A stretch of DNA of 15,662 nt from the NCBI GenBank assembly GCA_016293805.1, contig JAEDDI010000043.1, positions 1-15,662 on the forward strand, written 5' to 3'. The position numbers were made by a program, and so were the translations under genes. Origin of the DNA: Bacillota bacterium. Lineage in GTDB: Bacteria > Bacillota > Clostridia > Peptostreptococcales > Anaerovoracaceae. The notes under the pieces were generated by a model. That model saw only the letters and a list, made by a program, of their open reading frames with translations, did no database searches and was not told the origin of the DNA. Below are positions 5,896-12,456 of this stretch, one piece after another. How positions within the stretch are numbered: the stretch's first letter is position 1; every line of letters starts with the position of its first letter.

Positions 5896-7113
5896 ATGAT
5901 TAATACTGGCGATACCGCTTTCATGCTGGTCTGTGCAGCATTGGTATTCATCATGACACCGGGTCTTGCTTTCTTCTACGGCGGTCTGGTGAACAAAAAG
6001 AATGTTTTGACAATAATGATGCAGAGTTTTATCTCTATGGGTGTAGTAACCATCATCTGGTTCGTGGTCGGTTTTTCACTGGCCTTCGGACCTGATGCTG
6101 GTGGAATCATCGGAGGGCTAAAATACTGTTTCTTCAACGGAGTAGGTCTTGTGCCCAATGCACAGTATGGCGAATCAATTCCATTCTTTGCATTTGCAAG
6201 TTATCAGGAGATGTTTGCAATTCTCACACCCGCCCTTATAACAGGTGCTTTTGCAGACAGAGTAAACTTCAAGAGTTATCTCGTATTCCTGGTATTCTGG
6301 ACACTGCTCATATATATTCCTCTCGCCCACTGGGTATGGGGCGGCGGATGGCTTGCAGATCTTGGCGTTGTTGACTTTGCCGGAGGTATCGTTGTACACG
6401 CAAGTGCTGGTCTTGCCGCACTGGCTTCAGTATTCTTCGTCGGCAAGAGAAAACATAGAGACAAGGCGAATCTTGAACCCCACAATGTTACACACGTTGC
6501 CCTTGGAACAGGACTTTTATGGTTCGGATGGTTCGGATTCAATGCAGGAGGCGCACTTGGAGCAAACGGTCTTGCTGCAACAGCCTTCATCAACACTGAC
6601 CTTGGGGCATCTTTCGCTATGGTCACATGGCTTGTTCTTTCATGGACAAGAGACAAAAATGCAAGTTTTGTAGGTGCGCTTACAGGAGCAGTTGCAGGTC
6701 TTGCAACTGTTACTCCGGCTGCCGGCTATGTTCAGCCGTGGGCTGCTGCCGTAATTGGAATTATTGCAGGTGTATGCTGTTACTTTGCAGTTAAGATTAA
6801 AAACAGACTTGACTGGGACGACGCCCTTGATGTATGGGGTGTTCACGGAGTAGGAGGTATCATCGGATCAGTTCTTACAGGTGTATTTGCTGTAAGTTCA
6901 ATCAACGGTGTAAGCGGACTCATAGAAGGTGATGTTCATCAGTTCCTTGTTCAGATTCTTGGAACAGCTGTTGCTGCAGTATACGGTTTCATAATGACAT
7001 GGATTATACTTAAAGTTGTCAACAGGTTTCTTCCTGTCAGAGTATCTGAAGAAGAGGAACTTGAAGGTCTGGATCATGCACTTCATCATGAAGAGGCATA
7101 TCACATGGAATAG
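5896..7113 (+). CDS. amt: Ammonium transporter
   Basis: Membrane channel of the Amt/MEP/Rh family for ammonium uptake; 405 residues with 11 expected helices. Helix 1 has the classical MTPGLAFFYGG motif. The pore signature is complete: F107 of the outer gate, W148 in HWVWGGG, D160 and H168 in DFAGGIVVH, W212 and F215 in GWFGFNAGG, and the second pore histidine H317 in DDALDVWGVHG. The AmtB serine 219 is glycine here. The cytoplasmic tail VSEEEELEGLD (383-393), ending in HEEAYH, is the conserved regulatory tail. The start follows AAAGGAAG (5879-5886). Unlike many bacterial amt genes there is no glnK beside it: a terminator and convergent ychF follow. An ammonium-sensing two-component pair lies directly upstream, which suggests transcriptional control by that route. 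There is no leader peptide beyond helix 1. Confidence 0.96.
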   Translation: MINTGDTAFMLVCAALVFIMTPGLAFFYGGLVNKKNVLTIMMQSFISMGVVTIIWFVVGFSLAFGPDAGGIIGGLKYCFFNGVGLVPNAQYGESIPFFAFASYQEMFAILTPALITGAFADRVNFKSYLVFLVFWTLLIYIPLAHWVWGGGWLADLGVVDFAGGIVVHASAGLAALASVFFVGKRKHRDKANLEPHNVTHVALGTGLLWFGWFGFNAGGALGANGLAATAFINTDLGASFAMVTWLVLSWTRDKNASFVGALTGAVAGLATVTPAAGYVQPWAAAVIGIIAGVCCYFAVKIKNRLDWDDALDVWGVHGVGGIIGSVLTGVFAVSSINGVSGLIEGDVHQFLVQILGTAVAAVYGFIMTWIILKVVNRFLPVRVSEEEELEGLDHALHHEEAYHME

Positions 7114-7198
7114 CTTACCAGAACTACTTTTCCTTACAGTTCTTAAATACAGCGAAAGTAATTTTCCGCTGACAAGCACAAATAGTTTTACACATCGT

Positions 7199-7230
7199 AA
7201 AAGCCGGGGTTCATTTGCCGCCCGGCTTTT
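7199..7230. terminator. Bidirectional terminator between amt and ychF
   Basis: AAAAGCCGGG (7199-7208) and CCCGGCTTTT (7221-7230) form a perfect 10-bp stem with a 12-base loop. Both strands end the stem in TTTT, so it can serve amt (plus) and ychF (minus), whose stop codon lies ten bases beyond. Confidence 0.85.
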
Positions 7231-7240
7231 GCATTCTTTT

Positions 7241-8335
7241 CTATACATTGAACAGGAAGTTGACTATATCCCCGTCCTTCATAACATATTCCTTTCCTTC
7301 TGACCTCAGAAGTCCCTTTTCCTTGGCTTTGGCCAGGCTTCCGCCGCATTCCATCAGTTTATCATAGGCGATTGTTTCAGCTCTTATAAATCCTCTTTCA
7401 AAATCTGTATGAATTCTGCCTGCTGCCTGAGGAGCCTTTGTGCCCTCTCTGACAGTCCACGCACGGCACTCATCCTCTCCTGCTGTCAGGAACGATATGA
7501 GACCCAGAAGACTGTATGATGCTTTAATCAGTTTATCCAGTCCGGATTCGCTTATACCCAGCTCCTCAAGGAACATTTCCTTTTCTTCATCATCAAGTTC
7601 TGAAATCTCCTGCTCTATTTCTGCGCAGATTTTAACTGCTTTTGCCCCTTCTGTCTCTGCAAATGCCTTCACTTCCCTGACATATTCATTGTCAGTTGCA
7701 TCTGTCGCATCAGCTTCAGAAACGTTTGCTACATAGATTATCGGCTTGTATGAAAGGAGGTTAAGCCCTGATACAAATTCTTTTTCTTCTTCAGAAAGCT
7801 CCATAGCTCTTGCCGATTTGCCCTCTGCGAGGAAATCCATAACCTTCTGGAGAATATCTATCTCCTTCTGGAGAGTCTTGTCTCCCTTGAGGTTCTTGAC
7901 TGTTTTTGTAATTCTTCTCTCCAGAATCTCCATATCTGAAAGGATAAGTTCTGTGTTGATTGTCTCAATATCCGATAAAGGATTGATCTTTCCGTCAACA
8001 TGAACGACATTCGAATCGTCAAAGCATCTTACCACGTGAACGATTGCAGCAACCTCGCGAATATGTCCCAGGAACTTGTTGCCGAGGCCTTCCCCTCTTG
8101 ATGCGCCCTTCACAAGACCGGCTATATCGCAGAATTCAATCGTTGTATATGTTGTCTTCTTTGAGTTGTATATCTCATGGAGCTTTGTCACCCTCTCGTC
8201 GGGCACTGTCACAACACCCACATTCGGTTCTATTGTACAGAACGGATAGTTTGCCGCTTCAGCTCCTGCTTTAGTTATTGCATTAAACAGTGTACTCTTT
8301 CCTACATTAGGAAGTCCTACGATACCTAATTTCAT
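7241..8335 (-). CDS. ychF: Redox-regulated/ribosome-associated ATPase YchF (OLA1 family)
   Basis: Obg-related P-loop protein that binds ribosomes and prefers ATP to GTP; 364 residues, the standard length. The P-loop GLPNVGKST spans 7-15, switch II DIAGLVKGAS spans 70-79, and the nucleotide-base motif is NVSE (204-207) instead of the NKxD of true GTPases, which is the mark of YchF. A coiled-coil stretch (about 125-200) interrupts the G domain and a TGS domain closes the protein (about 280-363, ending DGDIVNFLFNV). The ATG at 8335 follows AAGGAGA (8347-8341). A clear promoter lies just upstream in the short gap after lgt, so it has its own transcription although lgt is in the same direction. 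Confidence 0.97.
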   Translation of the reverse strand: MKLGIVGLPNVGKSTLFNAITKAGAEAANYPFCTIEPNVGVVTVPDERVTKLHEIYNSKKTTYTTIEFCDIAGLVKGASRGEGLGNKFLGHIREVAAIVHVVRCFDDSNVVHVDGKINPLSDIETINTELILSDMEILERRITKTVKNLKGDKTLQKEIDILQKVMDFLAEGKSARAMELSEEEKEFVSGLNLLSYKPIIYVANVSEADATDATDNEYVREVKAFAETEGAKAVKICAEIEQEISELDDEEKEMFLEELGISESGLDKLIKASYSLLGLISFLTAGEDECRAWTVREGTKAPQAAGRIHTDFERGFIRAETIAYDKLMECGGSLAKAKEKGLLRSEGKEYVMKDGDIVNFLFNV

Positions 8336-8372
8336 CTCTGTCTCCTTCTAATATATACTGCAGTAAAAGTAT

Positions 8373-8401
8373 ATCATATAACTCTCATGATGAACAATCA
8401 A
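8373..8401 (-). promoter_or_regulatory. Promoter of ychF
   Basis: On the minus strand TTGATT (8401-8396) and TATGAT (8378-8373) are exactly 17 bases apart, each close to consensus. The predicted start near 8366 gives a leader of about 30 bases. It sits between the lgt stop and the ychF ribosome binding site. Confidence 0.65.
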
Positions 8402-8408
8402 AACAGTT

Positions 8409-9155
8409 TTATCTTGCTTTTTTTCTTCTTTTCAGAATCATGTACAGAACGGCTGCACATATGATTACTGCAAGCGAAAGCACCTGAGCCTGTTTGAACG
8501 GTCCAATCATAAGGCTGTCTGTCCGGAGCGCCTCAACAAAAAATCTCTCAAAAGAGTACGCAGCAGCATAAATGCATATAATCTGCCCGTCAAATTTTAT
8601 TCGCCTGCTCAGTATTAAAAGCAGTACAAAAAGAATGAAGCACCAGACCGATTCATAAAGAAATGTCGGATGAACCGCCTGTCCGTCCACATATACAGCC
8701 CATGGAAGATCAGTCGGTCCTCCGTGTGCCTCAGAATTAAAAAAGTTTCCCCATCTGCCGATTGCCTGACCCAGCGCGATGGAGGGTGCAGTCAGATCCA
8801 TAAGTTTCAGAAATGCAATCTTATGATACCTGCATACAAAATATGCTGCAAGTATTCCAAATATTAGTCCTCCATGGATTGCAAGTCCTCCTCCTCTGAA
8901 ATCTATTATCTTAAAGATATCACCCCGGTAGTTTTCCCAGTTAAATATGACATAATACGCCCTGGCGCCTAATATCCCGATTGGAATTGCCCACAGCAGC
9001 ACATCAAGATAATGCTCCTGGTTGATTCCGAATCGCGGCGCTCTTGCATATGCAAGAAACGAAGCCAGAAGAACGGCACATGCTATAATGACACCGTACC
9101 ACATAATATCAAGTCCGAACACCGTAAAAGCCACCGGTCCGGGTGAAGTAAACAT
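8409..9155 (-). CDS. lgt: Prolipoprotein diacylglyceryl transferase
   Basis: Integral membrane enzyme that moves a diacylglyceryl group from phosphatidylglycerol to the lipobox cysteine of prolipoproteins. The chosen protein has 248 residues with about seven membrane helices. Family marks include Y20, the HGG motif with H94 in GGGLAIHGG, the signature GQAIGRWGNFFNSEAHGG (129-146) with R134, and ERFFVE (203-208) with R204 and E208 spaced as the essential pair of E. coli Lgt. The start is ATG 9155-9153 because AAGGAGA (9169-9163) lies seven bases ahead; a TTG ten codons upstream (9185) would place that ribosome binding site inside the gene. The short gap to ychF carries a separate promoter. A TATAAT (9194-9189) in front has a poor -35. 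Confidence 0.96.
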   Translation of the reverse strand: MFTSPGPVAFTVFGLDIMWYGVIIACAVLLASFLAYARAPRFGINQEHYLDVLLWAIPIGILGARAYYVIFNWENYRGDIFKIIDFRGGGLAIHGGLIFGILAAYFVCRYHKIAFLKLMDLTAPSIALGQAIGRWGNFFNSEAHGGPTDLPWAVYVDGQAVHPTFLYESVWCFILFVLLLILSRRIKFDGQIICIYAAAYSFERFFVEALRTDSLMIGPFKQAQVLSLAVIICAAVLYMILKRRKKAR

Positions 9156-9547
9156 AAGCTCATCTCCTTGTATAAAATTAATCAATATATTATAATACTA
9201 CAAATAATCAAAAGACAGTCGTACAAACCGATTGCTCCTGCCTTTAGCATTACTGTCTTTCAGACTGAGTCATTTATTATTCCGGAGCACATAATACATA
9301 AACTGAAACAGGCTTTTATCCCGGCTGTGACATTATCTGTTACATTCATGTACTCTTTTCACCGGCATTCCATTAGAAATATTATAATTATTATTAGTGA
9401 ATGTCAATGTTTTGAGTGGATATGGGCAATAGATAAAGCCGCCATAATATACGAAAACAATACATTGTTCTCATGACCATATACCCTCAGGTATTCTTTA
9501 AAACGGTCATACCGTTACTCTATTTACTGTAAACGAAAGGCTGAACT
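9156..9547. other. Divergent intergenic region between lgt and sfsA
   Basis: A 392-base AT-rich spacer. The only plus-strand ORF in it (9168-9476) has no ribosome binding site and no family resemblance, and I do not call it. The region holds a 9-bp inverted repeat AAAGACAGT (9211-9219)/ACTGTCTTT (9252-9260) near the lgt side and two small dyads near sfsA (9481-9494 and 9502-9516). No tRNA or other RNA gene was recognised. Confidence 0.55.
9481..9516 (+). repeat. Two adjacent dyads with alternative pairing upstream of sfsA
   Basis: ATACC (9481-9485) pairs with GGTAT (9490-9494) around CTCA, and AACGGT (9502-9507) pairs exactly with ACCGTT (9511-9516) around CAT. A second ATACC (9509-9513) overlaps the latter and could pair with the same GGTAT, giving mutually exclusive folds. 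The element ends about 30 bases before the sfsA start. It may be an operator or a small leader switch; the stems are short and chance is possible. Confidence 0.3.
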
Positions 9548-10255
9548 ATGAAGTATGAAAAAATTGTTAAAGCTGTATATCTGTCAAGGCCCAACAGGTT
9601 TACTGCCGTTGTGAGCATTAATGGAATAACTGAAAAATCCCATGTAAAGAACACAGGAAGACTGAAAGAACTTCTTGTTCCCGGTGTGACAGTATTTATC
9701 GAAGATTACCTGGGCCGAATGGGAACACGCAAAATGCGTTACTCCCTTATCGCTGTCATGAAGGGCGATAAAATTGTAAATATCGACAGCCAGGCTCCGA
9801 ATAAAGTGGTAAAGGAAGCTCTGGAAAACGGAGAGATAGTATTACCGGAAATGAAAGGTCCTCTTGAGATACAAAGCGAAAAAAAGTACGGCAATTCAAG
9901 ATTCGACATATATATAAAGGATGCGTACAGCAGGGAGGGCTTTATTGAAATCAAGGGGTGTACACTTGAAAACGAAGGTACCGCCCTTTTTCCCGATGCA
10001 CCTACACAGCGCGGTGTCAAACATCTTAAAGAACTGAAAAAAGCAGCAGAAAGCGGTTACTTTGCCGCGGTATTTATAGTCATTCAGATGAAAGGTGTAT
10101 CACTGTTTCAGCCCAACAAAACAAGCCATCGTGAATTTGCCGATGCTATGAGGGAAGCTTATGAATCAGGAGTAAAAATACTATGCTGTGACTGCGATGT
10201 CACCGAGAACAGTATTACTCTTTCTTCGCCTGTACCCTTCAGGCTTTATGATTAA
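9548..10255 (+). CDS. sfsA: SfsA family DNA-binding/nuclease-fold protein
   Basis: Member of the SfsA family, first named from sugar-fermentation stimulation in E. coli. The protein has 235 residues, the usual length. An OB-like N-terminal part carries the family motif SHVKNTGRLKELL (31-43), followed by NIDSQAPNKVVKEAL (78-92). The C-terminal part has a PD-(D/E)xK-like arrangement: SRFD with D120, then FIEIKG with E134 and K136, then ALFPDAPTQRGVKHLKEL (146-163). DNA binding is established for the family; a nuclease role is suggested by the fold. The ATG follows AAAGG (9536-9540) by seven bases. It appears to be transcribed on its own, with a 98-base gap before the next gene. The cellular role in this organism cannot be read from the context. 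Confidence 0.93.
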   Translation: MKYEKIVKAVYLSRPNRFTAVVSINGITEKSHVKNTGRLKELLVPGVTVFIEDYLGRMGTRKMRYSLIAVMKGDKIVNIDSQAPNKVVKEALENGEIVLPEMKGPLEIQSEKKYGNSRFDIYIKDAYSREGFIEIKGCTLENEGTALFPDAPTQRGVKHLKELKKAAESGYFAAVFIVIQMKGVSLFQPNKTSHREFADAMREAYESGVKILCCDCDVTENSITLSSPVPFRLYD

Positions 10256-10288
10256 CTAGGCAAAATTGTATTTTTGTATTTTTGCTCC

Positions 10289-10317
10289 TTAACAACCGGG
10301 ATTATATGAGTTAATAT
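10289..10317 (+). promoter_or_regulatory. Putative promoter of the L,D-transpeptidase-deoC pair
   Basis: TTAACA (10289-10294) and TAATAT (10312-10317) are 17 bases apart, with five and four consensus matches. The ribosome binding site after it is weak (GGGGG 10336-10340, 13 bases from the ATG). Confidence 0.4.
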
Positions 10318-10353
10318 ATTAATGTTGACTTAAATGGGGGTTAAATTTTACTG

Positions 10354-11760
10354 ATGAAGAAGACAAAAAAAATACTGCTGATTGTAATTATTCTGCTGCT
10401 GATATTGCTTATCGCACTGCTTGGAATGTGCAGAAGCTACAGTTCTAAATATCTTGAATCGGATACTCTTCCCGATAATGTTTTCATTAATGGCATTGAC
10501 TGTTCTGAAATGACAAAAAAAGATGCAAGAAAAAAACTTGTAAACGAATGGAATTCTAACAGTTTTGAAATCACATCACAGGGTGAATGCATCGAGAGTA
10601 TTCCTCTTTCAGGAATGAAATACACAATTACCGAAAACATCAGATCCTGCATATCGGATGCAGGCTTCTTTGCATACCTAAGGCACCTTGCCGGAAAGCC
10701 TTATGAAATATCAATTCCGATGACTGTGCGCAGCGGCGGCAAGGCATTCAATTCCGAATACAAAGCCTTCTGCGACAGGCTCGATGAAGGAACTACACAC
10801 ACTGAAGATGCATATGTTGATATGAGCACTACAGACTTCAATGTTGTTGCGGAAATTTATGGTGACAATGTCGACAGAAAACTTCTTAGATCTTCAATCT
10901 ACAGCATGATATCCGAAGGTACAATGACTCTTGACTACAACAGAGATGATTTCATAGATGTCCCTGATATCACTACCGACAGCAGAGAGATTGAAGAACA
11001 GCTGGAATACTGCAATACATATCTTAAGGAAAAAATCACATATGAATTCGGAGGCACCGAAATTACAATCACTCCTGCTGAACTTAATGATATGATTTAT
11101 CTTACCGAAAGCGGTGATGTTGCAGTTGACAGCAAAAAAGTCAGAGAATATGTTGACAGACTGGCTTATGATACAGATACATACGGCAGCAACAGAGTAT
11201 TCAGATCCACCAACCGCGGTGATATTACTGTATATGGAGGCGCATATGGCTATCTGATTGACAGAGATGCCGAGACTAAGCAGCTTTCAAAAGATCTCAT
11301 ATCCGGAAATGATGTCACAAGAGAACCCGAATACATATATAGGGGGAACGGAAGAAACGGAAGAGATGATATCGGTTCAACTTATCTTGAGATAGACCTT
11401 TCAGCCCAGAAACTTTGGTATTACCAGTCGGGAAGAATCATTTTCACTTCCGAATTTGTAAGCGGGAACCTGAAAGACGGAACAGGAACTATTGTTGGAA
11501 CATATTCACTCGCATACAAGGAGAGAGATGCAACACTTAAGGGAGAGAATGTAGACGGCACCGATTACGAAAGTGAAGTTGAGTACTGGATGCCTTTCTG
11601 GAACGGTTACGGGCTTCACGATGCTCCATGGAGAGACGAATTCGGAGGAACCATATACAAGACCAACGGAAGTCACGGATGTATCAATCTTCCTCCTGAA
11701 AAAGCAGAACAGCTTTTCTCAATTATAAAAACACATGACATTATTGTAATATATTATTAA
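10354..11760 (+). CDS. Membrane-anchored L,D-transpeptidase (YkuD domain)
   Basis: Cell-wall enzyme that forms 3-3 peptidoglycan crosslinks or attaches groups to the stem peptide, acting outside the membrane; 468 residues. A lysine-rich start (KKTKK) and one hydrophobic helix (about 7-26) form an uncleaved signal anchor. Residues about 40-335 form the extracellular region resembling the peptidoglycan-binding domain that precedes YkuD in Gram-positive enzymes; VFINGIDCSEMTKKDA (43-58) is its typical opening. The YkuD domain (about 343-468) has H422 in GLHDAPW and the catalytic motif SHGCIN with H441 and C443. The C-terminus lies at the end of the catalytic fold. The next gene, deoC, begins within a few bases of the stop codon, so the two are probably co-transcribed though functionally unrelated. 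Confidence 0.93.
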   Translation: MKKTKKILLIVIILLLILLIALLGMCRSYSSKYLESDTLPDNVFINGIDCSEMTKKDARKKLVNEWNSNSFEITSQGECIESIPLSGMKYTITENIRSCISDAGFFAYLRHLAGKPYEISIPMTVRSGGKAFNSEYKAFCDRLDEGTTHTEDAYVDMSTTDFNVVAEIYGDNVDRKLLRSSIYSMISEGTMTLDYNRDDFIDVPDITTDSREIEEQLEYCNTYLKEKITYEFGGTEITITPAELNDMIYLTESGDVAVDSKKVREYVDRLAYDTDTYGSNRVFRSTNRGDITVYGGAYGYLIDRDAETKQLSKDLISGNDVTREPEYIYRGNGRNGRDDIGSTYLEIDLSAQKLWYYQSGRIIFTSEFVSGNLKDGTGTIVGTYSLAYKERDATLKGENVDGTDYESEVEYWMPFWNGYGLHDAPWRDEFGGTIYKTNGSHGCINLPPEKAEQLFSIIKTHDIIVIYY

Positions 11761-11771
11761 TGGTGAATTCT

Positions 11772-12434
11772 ATGACAGACTACTGCAGATATATTGACCA
11801 TACGCTTCTTAAACCAGAGGCATCTTCCGCACAGATCCGCAGACTGTGTGATGAGGCTCGCGAATTTCACTTTCACTCTGTATGTGTTAACAGTTCAAAT
11901 GTCCGCCTGGCGGCAGAGCTTCTCAAAGGGACAGATGTTGCGGTCGCGGCCGTCACCGGTTTTCCGCTCGGTGCAATGAGTACTGCCGCAAAGGCATTCG
12001 AAACCGAAACAGCATGTGCCGACGGTGCATCTGAAATAGATATGGTTATAAACATCGGAAGGCTCAAAGACAGAGACTACGATTATGTAAGAGAGGATAT
12101 CAGAAGTGTCGTAACGGCTGCATCAAAGCATGGTGCAATCGTAAAGGCTATCATCGAAACCTGCCTCCTTGACAATGACGAAAAAGCCGCTGCATGCAGA
12201 CTGGCAGAAGAAGCAGGTGCTGCTTTTGTCAAAACTTCCACCGGATTTGGAGCAGGAGGCGCAACGTGCGAGGATATAATCATCATGCGTGAAAACATCA
12301 GCGAAAATGTAAGAATAAAGGCTTCAGGAGGTATCAGAACATTTGCTGATATGAAGAGAATGCTTGATGCCGGTGCCGACAGAATCGGCGCATCAGCATC
12401 GGTTAATATCATTAAAGAAACTTACAGGGTATGA
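11772..12434 (+). CDS. deoC: Deoxyribose-phosphate aldolase
   Basis: Splits 2-deoxyribose-5-phosphate into glyceraldehyde-3-phosphate and acetaldehyde in deoxynucleoside catabolism. The TIM-barrel protein of 220 residues has the normal length. It opens with YIDHTLLKPEA (7-17). The catalytic set is D90 in SEIDMVIN, Schiff-base K154 in AFVKTSTGFG, and K183 in IKASGGIR. I chose ATG 11772 because GGTGA (11762-11766) lies five bases ahead; the in-frame ATG at 11760, which overlaps the previous stop as TAATG, has no ribosome binding site and would add four residues. No other nucleoside-catabolic gene (deoA, deoB, pdp) is nearby. The terminator starts inside the last codons. Confidence 0.96.
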   Translation: MTDYCRYIDHTLLKPEASSAQIRRLCDEAREFHFHSVCVNSSNVRLAAELLKGTDVAVAAVTGFPLGAMSTAAKAFETETACADGASEIDMVINIGRLKDRDYDYVREDIRSVVTAASKHGAIVKAIIETCLLDNDEKAAACRLAEEAGAAFVKTSTGFGAGGATCEDIIIMRENISENVRIKASGGIRTFADMKRMLDAGADRIGASASVNIIKETYRV

Positions 12435-12455
12435 TAAAACTCATACCCTGTTTTT
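12424..12455 (+). terminator. Intrinsic terminator of deoC
   Basis: ACAGGGTATGA (12424-12434) pairs with TCATACCCTGT (12441-12451) in a perfect 11-bp stem with a six-base loop, running into TTTTT (12451-12455). The stem includes the deoC stop codon. The converging efflux gene ends two bases beyond the T-run, so the hairpin may also act on the opposite strand. Confidence 0.9.
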
Positions 12456-12456
12456 C

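Noticed and set aside
9156..9185. TTG start ten codons upstream of lgt
   Set aside because: The strong AAGGAGA lies between the TTG and ATG 9155 at ideal spacing for the latter, and Lgt proteins begin near the chosen methionine.
9168..9476. 102-codon plus-strand ORF between lgt and sfsA
   Set aside because: It has no ribosome binding site, an isoleucine-rich composition typical of translated AT-rich spacer, and no recognisable family.
10260..10285. Possible terminator after sfsA (GCAAAA/TTTTGC)
   Set aside because: The stem has only six mostly A-T pairs, and the sequence after it is CTCCTT rather than a T-run, so I could not support it.
11760..11771. TAATG-overlapping start for deoC
   Set aside because: There is no ribosome binding site ahead of it, while ATG 11772 has GGTGA at suitable distance; the four extra residues are not family-like.
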